NCBI GenBank assembly: GCA_009599575.1
Contig: VWND01000080.1
Span: 372,001 to 436,000 of the forward strand
Origin: Blumeriella jaapii
Lineage: Eukaryota; Ascomycota; Leotiomycetes; Helotiales; Drepanopezizaceae
DNA length: 64,000 nucleotides
Reading direction: 5' to 3'
Position 1 is the first letter of the stretch, and every line of letters begins with the position of its first letter. This document shows, one piece after another, positions 10,025 to 22,779 of the stretch. The notes beneath the pieces are model-generated. The model had not been told where the DNA came from, ran no database searches, and saw only the letters and a list, made by a program, of their open reading frames with translations. The position numbers and the translations under genes are program-made.

Positions 10025-11270
10025 CATAACGAAGGAACGAAGGAAGGTACTGTACTGCATTGTATTGTATTATATAGTATTGTATTATATAGTATTGTAT
10101 TATATAGTATTGTATTATATAGTATTGTATAATATAGTATTGTATTGTATTGCATTGCATTGTACGGTATAATACAGTAAGTAAGTAAGTAACTAATAGT
10201 TAGGTATTATGGACAAAAAAAAGGTTGAGAGATTGATGTAAGCTGTATAGCATTGTATAGCATTGCATTGTATTGTACTGCATTACATTGTATTGTATAA
10301 TATTACATTGCATTGCACGGTATAGTACAGTAAGTAAGTAAGTAAGTAAGTAACTATGGTTGGGTGTTGTGGACCAAAAAATGGTTTGAGAGATTGATGT
10401 AAGCTGTATAGCGTGGTATAGCATTGTATTGTGTTGTATTGCATAATATTACATTGTATTATACGGTATAATCCAGTAAGTACAATAAGTAAGTAAGTAA
10501 GTAACTGATAGTTAAGTATTATGGACAAAAAAAAAGTTTGAGAAATTGATGTAAGCTGTATAGCGTAGTATAGCATTGTAAAAAAGTATTGTATTATATA
10601 GTATTGTATTGTATTGTACAGTACAGTACAGTACAGTACAGTAAGTAAGTAAGTAAGTAACTGATAGTTAGGTGTTATGGACAAAAAAAAAAGTTTGAGA
10701 GATTGATGTAAGCTGTATAGCGTAGTATAGCGTAGTATAGTATTGTATAGTATAGTATTATATTGTATTGTACAGTACAGTACAGTAAGTAAGTACCTAA
10801 GTAACTATGGTTGGGTGTTATGGACAAAAAAAGGTTTGAGAGATTGATATAGGCAGTATAGCGTAGTATAGTATTGTGTTGTATTGTATTGCATAATATT
10901 GTATTTTATTGTATTGTATAGTACGGTATAGTACAGTAAGTAAGTAAATAACTGATACTTGGGTATGATGGACAAAAAAAAAAGGTTGAGAGATTGAAAT
11001 AGGCAGTATAGCGTAGTATAGTATTGTATTGTATTGTGTTGATTGTATTATATAGTATAGTATAGTACAGTACAATAAGTAAGTAACTGATAGTTAGGTA
11101 TCATAAAAAAAAAAAAAATTTAAGAAATTAATGTAGGCAGTATGGCGTGGTATAGTATTGTATAGCATTGTATAGTATAGTATTGTATAGTATTTTATAG
11201 TATTGTATAGTATTTTATGATAGGATAGTATTATACAGTATAAGATATTAGAATAGTATAGTACAGTACA
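10025..11270. repeat. Degenerate tandem array, seven units of about 130-160 bp
   Basis: A core ATGGAC(A)nGGTTTGAGAG followed by ATTGATGTAAGC and a GTATAGC box recurs, with GGAC at 10211, 10371, 10523, 10679, 10822 and 10970, and a decayed seventh copy near 11103. Spacings are 160, 152, 156, 143, 148 and about 131. Each unit also holds a (GTAA)n run, a TACAG run and a (GTATT)n run, so the units themselves contain microsatellites. No coding potential is seen. Confidence 0.85.
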
Positions 11271-11309
11271 ACGTTAATGTAATGTAGGTAGTGGTATACA
11301 CTTGAAGCA

Positions 11310-11625
11310 GAAAAAAGCAGAGCAGAGCAGTGCAGAGCAGAGCAGAGCAGAGCAGAGCAGCGCAGAGCAGAGCAAAGCAAAAGGAAAGGAAGTGAAAGGG
11401 AAAGCAAAAGAGAAGGAAAGCAAGAGAGAGCCGAAGAAAAGAAAAGCGAGGAAAAGAAAAGAGAGAGGAAAAGCAAGAGAGAGGGAAAGCAAGAGAGCCG
11501 AAGAAAAAAAAAAGGAAAGGGAAAGGAAAAGAGAGCCGAAGAAAAAGAAAGCAAGAGAGAGGGAAAGGAAAAGAGAGCCCAGGAAAAAAAGGCCGAAGAA
11601 AAAAGCAAGAGCACGGGCTGACAAG
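11310..11625. repeat. Purine-only tract of AGAGC and GAAAAG units
   Basis: About 310 bp almost free of pyrimidines other than C in AGAGC, AAAGC and GAGCC. The plus frame encodes Lys/Glu/Arg/Ser only and I regard it as non-coding. 11626-11988 is the 3' flank of the GT2 gene with nothing recognised. Confidence 0.75.
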
Positions 11626-11988
11626 GCAACGGATCATTCAGAACTTTCGTCAACAAGGCCGAGATTGGAACGAGAAAACCAGCAGTGGCCAACGATCGAG
11701 GTTCTAGATGGTGATGTGAAGGGTTTGTTTTCTATATTAGTGATCTGTTGCTGGTTCGTAGCCAGCCTCGCCCAACCTGTCTAAAAAAAAAACACGCATA
11801 TATATTACCACAGCACGACCGGTCTTCCTCGTGATATGATCCAGAACGTCCTGCCTTCCTCGTGACATGATCCATACAGATGCGGCATCCACCTGCGGCT
11901 ATTTTCCAATCTCCCGACCGACACCCAAACCCCACGCAAACACGCACGCCCGCACGTCGGAGTCTACATCTAAATGAGATGTCTAAGT

Positions 11989-14394
11989 TTACAGGAAGAA
12001 TGAGTACACAAATACGAGAGCGGTGTAGATGGTGGAGGCCGTGTAGATAAACTCGAACCAGGCCGCCTGCCCACCGAAGGCGACAATCTTACTCTCCTCG
12101 GTCGGATGCGCAACGCCCGTCTTGGGGTCCCGGATGAGCAGCTCCTCGCGATCAGGGACCATCGGCGGGTCGATGGCGTAGGCGACGGGGGTCCAGAGCG
12201 AGGTGCACAAGTTGAGGAAGGACACGGGCGGCCAGAAGACGTGCGTGATGAGACCGATCATGAGGTCTTTGGAGCCCTTGTCCCGGTAGATGACGCGGTA
12301 CGACGTCAACACGGTGGCGCTCAGCGTGAACCAGACGAAGACGAAGTGGAAGATGGCCATGTAGTTGAACAGGATGGCCTTGAGGCGACGCATCATGTTC
12401 TTCTTGTTGGCAGCGTCACGCTCATTGAGAGCGGAGCCGAGGGAACCCGTCGGCTTGAAGCCGGCGACTTGGCCACCGAGCCACTTGGGCAGGAAGAAGG
12501 AGCGAATGATGGAGAGGGAGATGTAGGGCGACATCCACAAATTGCCGCGAGCGTCCCGCTGGCCGGTGTGGTAACCAGCAGGACTGTTGATCGAGAACTC
12601 CCAGACACGGTTGCACATGAAGTAGGCGAAGCAAGACCGGATGAGCCAGCGGAGCTGCTCGATGTCGGAGTACGCAATGAGGGACTTCCCCCATGCGAGG
12701 ACGATGGGGATGACGAACATGGAGATGGTGACGAAAATGGTGAAGACGGTCAGGGAGGCGTACAGGAAGCCAGAGAAGCGCTGGACGAAGGTCATCCCCC
12801 GGACGTCTTTGCCCCAGAGGCAGAAGTTGAGCTTGGCGGCGGTTTGGACGGTACCGATGGCCCATCGGGTGCGCTGCTTCAAGTGACTGCCGAAATCTTC
12901 GGGGACGGTTCCAAACTGGAGGGCTTCGTGGACAAAGGATGTTTTCCAGCCTCGGCCGAGCATGAGCGTGGAGGTGGTAACGTCCTCCGCGATGGATCCG
13001 AGGGGAAAGTTTCCAATATCGGTCAGGGCTTCGCGTCGGATGATGTATCCGGAACCGGTACACCAAGCGACTCCGAGGGCGTCTTTCATCGGCTCAATCA
13101 CGTGCACGAAGAAGTTCAAACTTTGTGCCAAGGGGTCGGACTTGGGAGTGTTGTAGAACAGCTGAGGGGGGCAGACGAGGGCCATTTTCGGGTCGATGAG
13201 CATGTGAGGAAGGAGTGCGCGCAGCCAGTCCGGCTCGGGAATCTGCAAACATCATGCGTGAGCCTCGACCGCGCAGGAGCAAGAAAAGGAAGAGAGCCGC
13301 GGTCCTTACCATGTCAGCGTCGAGGGCGGCCATGAACTCGCCTGCGCCCATCTTGTCCACCACCTCGAGGCCGTTGTTGAGATTTCCCGCTTTGAAATGA
13401 TGAGGCACGCCGGGAAACTTAGCTCTCGCGACGTAAAACACGTTGTCATGAACGGCCGCGAGCTGGTTGATATAGGCCTCCAAGCCCGCCGATTTTCCAT
13501 CGTCCAAGACGAGCACCCGGAACCGGTCGCGAGGATAATCTTGGTGCAGGGCCGCACGCACGGTATCGAGCACGACCTCGTCATCCTCACCACAACAGGT
13601 GATGAAGGCATCGACCGTGGGCACCTCATCACCCCTCAGCCTCAACTTGGGGCGGTGTCGCTTCTTGCCCGCGAAGCAGGTCCAGAAGTTGTGCAACTGG
13701 GACGGGATGGCGACCATGATCTCGACGGCCAAGAAGGCCCAGGCGCCGGCGTAGACGATCCCTTGCGCGTTCTGGGCGAGGATGACACAGGCAATGCGCA
13801 GACCGAGGTAGAAAATGTACAGGGCCGTGTTCAAGAAGCCCAACCAGGGCGCGAAGCGAAAGACGACGCGACGCCATCCCTTGTGCAGGTCGACATCGTC
13901 GCGCTTATGCAATTGCTCGATCGACTCCTGCGTGATGGTGTACTTGGACGACGAGGGCGTCTCGACGAAGCGGGTCGAGGGGGCCTCGGGCCCCTTCATC
14001 AGCGGGGCGAGGCTGTTGTGACTCTGGATGGGGAAGTTGCCCTGGTACTGCGGCCGCGGTTAGCACTTTCTGGCACTTCGACGAGCGTCTCGGCCGCGGA
14101 GGGCCATACAAAGGTCGGGGTGGGCGAGCGCGAATCGAAGGGCGTGCCCGGCTGCGAGCCTTGCGAGTCGACCTCGGAGTAGCGGGCCTGGGGCAGCGGC
14201 CATTCCTGGCTGATTCCCCAGGTCGAGGAGTCGCCGGACTGGACGGACCAGCCGCTGACGACGGGCCGCCGCGGGCGAGGGTTGGCCGGCACGTCGAGGC
14301 CGCTGGTGAGGGTCTGCTCGCTCGAGAGCGTCTGCTCCGAGACGACAGACTTGATGTCGACCATCTCGACGCCGGTGCCATCTTGTCCGGTCAT
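11989..14394 (-). CDS. Processive family-2 glycosyltransferase (cellulose/hyaluronan synthase-like GT2)
   Basis: Three exons: 14394..14110, 14047..13310 and 13242..11989. The introns are 62 nt (14109..14048) and 67 nt (13309..13243), both phase 0, giving 758 aa. The N-terminal ~110 residues are Ser/Pro-rich and probably cytosolic. One or two membrane helices follow (about 175-220), then the GT-A domain with DDG (Asp276-277), DADM (Asp338, Asp340, metal and UDP-sugar), the ED pair of the acceptor site (Glu427-Asp428) and Q464-R-T-R-W468, which is the QxxRW signature of processive enzymes. Several C-terminal membrane helices end at the stop. Such proteins sit in the plasma membrane and polymerise a UDP-sugar. 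Fungal relatives include a GT2 needed for hyphal growth on solid surfaces in plant pathogens, but orthology is not established here. All catalytic motifs are intact. Confidence 0.93.
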
Positions 14395-17300
14395 CGTGGA
14401 TGGCGCTCTGGCCTGCGCGCGTGGGGCGGGACTGGCAATGGAGACGCGGCGCGACGGCGGAGGGGATGGTGGTGGTGGTGGTCGTGGTCGTGGTGGGTGG
14501 AGGAGGAGGAGGAGGAGGAGGGGGAGGTAGACGTGGAGGAGGTCGACGTCGAGGAGGTCGAGGAGAGAGGAGGAAGAAGAGGAGAAGGACGAAAGGGCCA
14601 GCGAAGATTAAGGACACGCAAGGTCGGACTCGAGCGCAGCAGGGATGGCGGCGGCAGTGGGCGAGGCGTACGGCATGTACAGTAAGTACGGTAGGGTACC
14701 GTGCAGTGCCGTGGCGCACAGGAGAGCCGGTGGGCGGAAGAATGTATGGGCGATGTCCTGTGTACAGTGTGAGGAGTGAGGGCTGTGTACTGTACAGTGC
14801 GTGAGGGCGCGGTGCGATGTGCGATGTGCGATGTACAGTAGGGGGAGGGGGAGGGAGAGGGTGAGGGTGAGCTCTGGCCCGTCGAGAGTGTACACAGTAC
14901 ATCGTGCCTCGGACTGCACCGTACGCCGCCGCACCGCACCGCTCAGCACGGCACCGCCGCGCCCCGCACAGTCCCGTGCCCGGTGCCGTCGCGGCGGCGC
15001 GTCGTACGGCGGCACCTCGGCAGGGCCTCCGTCGCGGGCGGCGTGGCAGGCGCGAGGCAGGCGCGAGGCATGCGAAAAGCTAGACGGCGCCCGACGGCGT
15101 GACTGGCTGACGGCCGGACTGGCGGCCGCTCGAGCGCAGGGCGCGGGCGAGGGGAGCCCTGCGCCATGCGCGCGCGAGGGTCCCCAACCTCTTGTTGTTG
15201 CGCGCGCGCAGGCATCACGCCTGGCCCCAAGGTTTGGGCGCCGCAGCGCTTCATCTAATCACGGCGCCGCGCCCTCTCCACGAGCTCGTGTTTACGGGCC
15301 CAGGGCCGCGGGCGCGCCGCCGTGATTGGCGCGCGCCGTCGCCACCTCCCCTTTCGCGGACATCGTCGCGACCAAGCGACGACGACGACCAACACACACA
15401 CACACGCTGCCCGAGCGATCGTCATTTCCGGCGGCGTGGTGCGCGACTCGTTGCCCCCATCCCTCCTCGCGGCGGGCGTCTGGTGCGGCTCCGCTCGGTG
15501 GGCGGGCACCGGGGGGGGAGGGCGAGGAGGACGAGGAGGGTGCGGAGGGCGAGGAGGGTGCGGAGGGCGACGAGGGCGACGAGGTCGCGGACACACTCTA
15601 TGCACCGCAGGTGCCGCATGTACCGCATCGACGGTATCGACGGTGCACCACTGTACTGTACAGTAAGTACTATGGGAGGTCAGTCCCGTGCTGTCAGGGT
15701 GGAAGGACAGAGCACATCAGGTACAGTACCTCGTTTCTAATTCGGGACCGCATCACGGCAGGGCTGAAGGCGGAACGCGGACGGCGGGCAGCCACCCACC
15801 GTCGCGTCTATCTGGTACACAGTACAGTACAGTACACAGCCATCTGGAGTGCAGGACCCGGCGCCGGAGCAAATCGTGACGCTTGAGCCCCCGCGCCACT
15901 CACCCAGGGCCCCGCGACGTGCGAAGTTTCGCAGTGGGCGTGGGATTGAGACCGGGACGGCGTGGCCGACGCGGCCGGCGGCTGCAGTCGGACGCCGTAC
16001 GGTGGGCACGACCGGACCGTCGGTCCCCACGGTCGACACCGATCGTGAGGGCAGTTCACACAGGACGGTACCTCCAGCACGAGACCAACCGTCGGGACAC
16101 GCAGTCCAGTCGAGCGCGTCCATACCGTCCATACCGTCCATACGGTATCGTACTGTACGAAGGAGTCGGTGGTCCGGGATGGAGCACCCACCTCCTCACG
16201 GTACATCGTACGCAGCATCCGAGCCCCAAAGTCTAACGTCGCCCGCACCGCCCCTCGGACTTGGCTGGGCGGGGGAGGCCGGTGGGCAGGCGAGCCGACA
16301 GGCAGCGAAGGAAAAAGGGGTAGGTCCCAAGATCCTTCGACGCCTTCGATCCTTATTTCGAGACCGACTTGGGTACGGAGTGCTGACCTGGATCCCGACT
16401 TGGGTCCTGACGTGGATGCCGACGTGGATGCCGACGTGGATACTGACTTCGACACTGACTTCGATACAGACTTTGCAAGTGTGGTACTGTACATATGTAA
16501 GATGGTATGTGGTGGATGTGTGGAGTGTGGAGTGTGGAGTGTGGAATGTGGATGTGTGTTTGTGTGTATGTGTGTATGTGTACAGTATGTGTACTGTGTA
16601 TGTGTTTGTGTATGTGTGTATGTGTATGTGTAATGTATGTGTATGTGTATGTGTGTATGTGTATGTGTGTATGTGTATGTGTATGTGTGTATGTGTATGT
16701 GTGTATGTGTACTGTACGTGTATGTGTATGTGTATGTGTACTGTACGGTACTGTACGGTACATACAGCACTATACCCTCGGTGCATCGTCCATCCCCCCC
16801 CATCCATGGATGGGCAGCCAGGAGCCAGGAGGTGCAAGGGAGGTCGTCGCCGTCTGCCCACGCCGTCTGCCCGCGCCGCCCGTTCCAGTCAAGCGCGGCG
16901 TGTTGGCGGCCTTCGAGGGGGGACAGCCCGGTCAAGCGAGAGCGTTAGCTCGTCGAAACGAACCTTCTCTCTCCTGACAGCCGGTGGGCGGGGAGGGGGA
17001 GGCCTGAGGGGGACCAATGCGGTTCGGCGGAGATGCGGTTCTGTGCGGTATGTAGTGGTGTGTCGTATGTACAGTACAGTACAGCACAGGACAGGACTGC
17101 ACTGCACTGTAGACGCGACGGGACTGGACTGGCATTGGCCCCTGTCGCCCGGTCCTGTGCGGTCTCGTGTGGTCTGTCTCGTCTGGTCTGTCCGTCTGTC
17201 CGTCTGTCCGGTCCTGTCACTGTCACTCCTGGCTGGCCTGTCCGTCGTCCAGAAGAGAAGAGAAGAGAAGAGCATTCCAGCACATCGATCCATCGACATC

Positions 17301-17520
17301 GCCATCGGCATCGGCATCGACATCGACATCGACATCGTCAGCAGCAGCAGCAGCAGCAGCAGCACCTCCTCCTCCTCCTCCACCCGCCGCCGCGCCCTCG
17401 TCGACCTCTCGTCCTGTATACGTCTTGTCCGTCGGTAGTGGTACAGGCCCAACACACTCGCTTTCCATTTCCATTCCGCCGCTCCTCGTCCTCGTCCTCG
17501 GGTCGTCCTCGTCTTCGTCT

Positions 17521-17552
<32 letters not shown>

Positions 17553-17639
17553 TTCCGCAGCCTCCTTCGCTTCTCGTCATCCGTTCACGCCTCTTTTTCC
17601 CTCTCTTTGCAGCCTCGGTGGCGCGCGCCCTTCCTCGCC
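14395..17639. other. 3.2-kb GC-rich divergent intergenic region with microsatellites
   Basis: Separates the divergently transcribed GT2 and GH12 genes. It contains trinucleotide runs (GGTGGT/GGAGGA, about 14468-14560), TACAG motifs (14678, 15655, 15830, 17070), (GAGGGC)n near 15520-15590, an 18-bp-type GACGTGGATGCC repeat (16410-16440), a long (GTGTATG)n block (16550-16745), (CATCGA)n at about 17282-17335, (CAG)n at 17339-17365 and (CTCGTC)n at 17480-17560. Long open frames here are repeat artefacts. TTTGCAG just upstream of the GH12 ATG (about 17606-17612) could be a 5'-UTR intron acceptor. Confidence 0.6.
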
Positions 17640-18932
17640 ATGGGCGTTCGATGGTTGGTCAATGCCGTCCTCCTGACGCTGCCGGTCGGGGGCACCATCG
17701 GCGTGCTCTCCGGCATCGATGCCGTGCGGAGCGCGAATGGGCAAAAATCGCTGTTTGCGGATTCCGCCCTCGAACCGGAGATGGGCACCTCGACGGGCCC
17801 GGCACAGAATGCGCCCGCGGCCGGCCCCAAGGCTCCCACGACGGTCAACCCGAAGGATAATCGCGTCACCATCGGCCGGTACTGCGGCCGATATGACAAG
17901 GTCGAGCCGGCGTCGGTCGGAACGGAATACATGAGTAAGTCATCTCTCTGCCGGCGGTGCACCACGCGAGGTGCGGCGAGCCGTGGACCCGCGCCGCCGA
18001 CCCTCGTGTGCGGCCGTGGCACGAACGCGGGCTGACAGGTTGGGTGACAGTCAGTACCAACCAGTGGGCGTATGAGAACGGCACGAGCATGTGCATGAAT
18101 GTGAGTACACGGCGCGTCCTGGCGAGCACGACGGGCGAGAGGCGGCGAGAGGCGATGCGAGCTGGCCTGCTAACGCGACCCCAAGGTGACCTCCTTCAAC
18201 AACGGCTCCTACGCGACCCCGAGCACGGCGCCCCAGTTCTTCGTGACATGGCAGTATCCCGTCGGCCCCATCACCCAACCGGTGCACGCCTACCCCAACA
18301 TCCAGCCCGTCGGCGACATGATGCCCGTGTTGCTCCCCAGTCTGTCGCAGATCAACCTCGACTTCGACTGGACTTACGGCGTGGGCAACGAGCCCGTGGC
18401 CGCCACGGACATGGCCGCCCTGGTCGCCGACGCGGCCAACGCCAACGTCGCCCTCGACATGTTTTTTGACATCGACAAGGACGCCTCCAAGGACACGGGT
18501 CTCGCGGGCCTCGAAATTATGGTGTGGTTCGCGACCATCGGGACCGCCGCCCAGCCTATCGGTCTGGACGCGGGTTCCGTCGACGTGCAAGTGATCGATG
18601 GCGTGTCGTTGTACGTTTCCCCCCTCTCTATCATTTACTGGCCCTCCTACTCCGTCCGCCATGCTAACGGCTGCTCTCCTCCCAGTGACCTTTTCACCGG
18701 CAAGAACGGCAGGAATCAGACGGTGTTTACCTGGTCCGCCAGCACCCCGGCCGAATTCTTCACCGGCGACATCATGCCCTTGATCGATCGATTGACGCAG
18801 ATTCCGGGCACGGACTTTGACACGACCAACCTCTACCTGGGACACTTGGGGTTCGGCACGGAGGCCTTCTCGGCCACTAATAATGTGACGTTTAGCGTGT
18901 CTAAGCTGGCTATTGATCTAGTATTGGCGTAA
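17640..18932 (+). CDS. GH12 endo-beta-1,4-glucanase / xyloglucanase-like
   Basis: Four exons: 17640..17934, 18051..18100 (50 nt), 18186..18610 and 18686..18932. Introns are 116, 85 and 75 nt with CTGAC or CTAAC branch sites; together they give 338 aa. The N-terminal 30 residues are hydrophobic (VNAVLLTLPVGGTIGVL), a signal peptide or membrane anchor, followed by a Pro/Ala linker to about residue 70. The GH12 beta-jellyroll begins at GRYCGRYDKVEP and includes STNQWAYENGTSMC. The nucleophile is Glu225 in GLEIMVWF and the acid/base is Glu316 in GFGTEAF. Both are present, so a retaining glucanase or xyloglucanase acting on plant cell wall glucan is expected. The protein is about 100 residues longer than minimal fungal GH12 because of the N-terminal extension. 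Substrate preference cannot be read from the sequence. Confidence 0.92.
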
Positions 18933-19019
18933 TACGTGTGTGTACATATATATATAATATTTCCTTGTTGTATGGCCCCCCCCAATCTTCCCGTCGCATG
19001 CGGGAGTTACGAACATAGA

Positions 19020-19052
<33 letters not shown>

Positions 19053-22000
19053 GTTGCTTTTAGAGGCGATCATAGGATAGGGAGGGAACATCACAATCTT
19101 GGCTCGACGCCGTCAATCCTGCTTGCTCTCTGACTCTCGTTCGTTATCTTCGTGCTGGCCTCGCTCGACTGTTGGGATGGGGTGATTATTATTATTATTA
19201 TTATCATTATTATTATTAATTATTTTGTGCGTGAATCCTTCTTGAGTGCATACTGTATCTGTACTGTACTGTACTGTAGTGTAGTGTACTGTACCTACCT
19301 ATGTACTTTACATCCCAATCCTGCTCCTGACCTCGATCATCACGCCCACCACCATCTCTTCTCTTCTCTTGTTTCGATAGCTGCGACCCACGTCCTCAAA
19401 CCCTTCCTTCCTTCCTTCCATCCATCCATCCATCCATCCATCCATCCATCCATCCCCATGTTTCGCTTGTGTGTGTGTGTGGGGGGGGGGGGGGAGGGGA
19501 TCGCTTCGCTTCGTTAATAACGCATCTATCTAGGTAGGTATCTCTCGCTTCTGTGCTTTCAAACACACATATACACACACACACACACACACTTTGATAG
19601 TGGGAAGGCAGCCGGCCGACTGTTTATCTGTTCTACTGCATAGCTTGGCATGGCATGGCATGGCATGGAAAGGCATGGTATGGTATGGCATGGTATGGCA
19701 CGGCATGGCATGGAAAGGCATGGCACGGCATGGAAAGGCATGGTATGGTATGGCATGGTATGGTATGGCATGGCATAGTACGGCATGGTATGGTATGGTA
19801 TGGCACAGCACGTGTCGCTTTCAAGCCTCTTTTCCGTTGGTGTAATTTTTTTTTAAAAAAATCTTTTTTTAGTTGTTTGTTGAGCTGGTTATATAATTGT
19901 TTGTTTATTTACTTACTTGCTTAGGTACTTACCTATTCTAGATACTTACTTGCTTATTTGCTCTAGGTACTTGCTTGTTTATTTACTTGCTTGTTTATTT
20001 ACTTACTTGCTTGTTTACTTGCTTGTTTATTTACTTGCTTGTTTATTTACATATTTCCTTACTTGCTTGTTTACTTACTTATTTACTGTGCATGTATGTA
20101 TGTATGTACACCCATCCACCCACCCACCCACACTCACTCACTCACTCACTCACCCGTGATACGGGTACCTTTTCACTTTGTACATACAAACTGTACTTGC
20201 TGTACTTAGCTACCTCGCAAGCTACCTCGCAAGCTACCTAGCAAGCAAGACCCAGCTATCTGTACAGTACATACAGTATATTCTATTCTATTCTATTCTG
20301 TTCTGTACTTACTAACAGTACAGTAAGTAAGTAAGTAAGTAAGTAGCACGGCCCAGCATATACTATACCACACCACACCATACCACACCATACCACACCA
20401 CACTATACTACCATACCATACTATCCATACATCCAGCGACCACACCAACCCTCTCTTCCTTTCTCCCTCCCTTCCTTTCTCTCCCTTCCTCCCTCCTCCC
20501 TCCCTCCTTTTTCTCCCTCCCTTTCTCCCTCCCTTCCTCCCTCCTTCCTCCCTCCTCCCTTCCTCCTCCCTTCCTCCTCCCTTCCTCCCTTCCTCCTCCT
20601 CCTCCTTCCCTCCTTGCTTCTACGTGCATGCATGCATACATACACACATACAAGCACAGCGTGGCTGGGACAAGGGGGATTAATCGGGGCGATGGCGATG
20701 GCGATGGCGATGGCGATGGAGGCACAGGGGGGGAAACAAAGTTTTCCTCTCATTGGGATCGCTGGACTTCGGTTCGCGTTCTAGGTTACACCTTTGTTTG
20801 TATGCATGTATGCATGTTTGCATGCATGTAGGTATGTAGGTTTGTAGGTTTGTACTGTGTATGTTTGTATGTATGGTCACGATTCAGTGCCCTCCTGTCT
20901 GGCTGGGGATGTGGGGAGGGCGAGGGAGGGGAGGGCGAGGGGAGGGGAGGGGAGGGCGAGGGGAGGGAGGGGAGGACAACGGAATTTTTTTTTTGATTCT
21001 CGGGATAAGATGTTGATGTTGATATTGATAATTATGTTAATGATATTGATGATATTGATGATATTGATGATATTGATGATATTGATGATATTGATGAAAA
21101 CGTTTCACGAACGCTGCCTACGTACAGTACAGTAGGTAGGTATGTGTACACAGTATGTGCAGTACACTACAGTACAGTACCTAAGTACAGTTACCTCCCC
21201 CCTTTCTCCGGCCTGTGCAGGGTCCCGGATCCCGGCTGTCTGTCCCTTGCTCGCTTTTTCTCTTTTCTCTTTCCGAGGAACGAACGAATGAAGAATGCTC
21301 GGTGCGAGTGAGCGAGCGAGCGAGCTAGCGGGTTTTTGCTGTGTGTTTGTGTGTGGGTTTGTGTGTGTGTGTGTGGTGTGTATTGTATGGATGTGTGTAG
21401 ATGTGCTGTTTGTTTGTATGTGTGTGTGTTTGTATATATGCTATTTGTATTATGTAGTGGTGTATATTATAGATATGCTGTTTGTATTATGTAGTAGTGT
21501 ATAGTACTGTGTGGATGTGCTGTTTGTATTGTGTAGTGTATGTATTGTACAGATATGCTGCTTGTATTATGTAATATTGCATAGTTCTATACTGTCTGTA
21601 CACATGCACATACTGTACTGTATGTACGGACAGGTCCGGCCGGGGCTCGGTGGTTCTATTTCCGTCCGTTGCTGAAACGGGCCGCTCTGCTGTGCTGTGC
21701 TTTGCTTTGCGTCGCTGTGCTATTTCCACTTGCTCTCTACTGTATGTGCGGTGCTGTATATACTGTACCTACTTACACTAACTACATGCTGTAAACGTTG
21801 AAACGCTCCGGTCCGGCTTTGCGTGCGGGCGTGCGTGCGTCGTGCACGGATGGAGGTCCTACACGTGCTGTACTGTATGTGCTGAGATGACAACTTTCTT
21901 ACATGCTTCTAGAAGTACTGTACACACACGGTCATGCTGTACCTGTCCCATGTCTTACAGTACTATCTGTGTACAGCACTGTACGTACATACCTACCGTC

Positions 22001-22779
22001 GTCGCGTTTTGATACCAAACCCTACATGAAGTCCGGGCGATAGGCTATTTTTAAGATTTGCCGTGCAAGCTCACGTCGCGCAGCAGAAACGACGCCGACG
22101 ACGACGACGCCGACCCATAGAAGCTTAAATGGAGTCTTTGCGGAGATTCTCCCAATCTTCGACATGCCTTTGTCCCGGGGGGCCTGTGAAACGAGGAAAC
22201 ACCTTGGGGTGCGTAGGTATGGGTGTCGGCAAGGGATGCCGGGTTCTCTCCGTGGGGAAATTGAGAACGGACTTGTTTGGTGTCGATGCTGGTGTCTATT
22301 CCGAGATGTGCTTGCGGGGGACACAGGCGGTCGTGGAATGGGCTTGTGTCCATGGCGCGCGATGTTGGGGGGGTGGTGGGGAGGGAAAGGAGGGTTTGAG
22401 ATTGCTTAGAGTCGCAGGTAAGCCGCGAGGGGGCTTGTTCTCTCTGTGACGGAGTCGCGGTCTGGAGAGAAAAGAATGGGCAGGGCATCGTATCGTGCTG
22501 GATCTCTCTCGCAGCTGAAATGGTGAGGTGGTACTGTATCAGAAGACCCTCACCCTGGTAGATGGTTCTTGCGTGTTTCGAGCATCGTCTGGTTCTTTAA
22601 GAGGGGTTGTGTGTGGGTGGAGTCAGCACGGAAAGTCAAGGCATAGTACTGTACTGTAGATGCTAGCTTTCAAGTGAGTGAGCTGACGACGCCATCCTCT
22701 TCTTTTCTCCCATGGTCTTCCATTCGAGTCTACCATGTTTCGATATCGGTGGAGCTCTGTTCTCGTACTGTTGGAGAAG
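18933..22779. repeat. 3.8-kb gene-free region of mixed microsatellites
   Basis: Contains poly-T (about 19024-19052), (ATT)n (about 19183-19220), (CCAT)n (about 19415-19455), (AC)n near 19570, (GGCATGGTAT)n (about 19645-19805), (CTTGTTTATTTA)n (about 19900-20090), (CACT)n near 20130, (CCTT/CCTCC)n (about 20450-20610), (GGCGAT)n (about 20690-20716), (GAGGG)n (about 20915-20970), (TGATGATAT)n (about 21030-21097), GT/TGTATTA-rich sequence (21330-21560) and repeated TACAG motifs. Open frames of 70-145 codons, such as the minus frame at 22051..22488, show no domain and I do not call them genes. Confidence 0.75.

Noticed and set aside
12106..13335. 409-codon plus-strand open frame
   Set aside because: It lies antisense to the GT2 gene, is rich in Glu/Gly/Asp with no domain, and reflects the GC-rich third positions of the real gene.
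15808..17438. Long open frames of 375-529 codons in the GT2/GH12 spacer
   Set aside because: They read through (GTGTATG)n and GC-rich repeats on both strands with no domain or splice signals.
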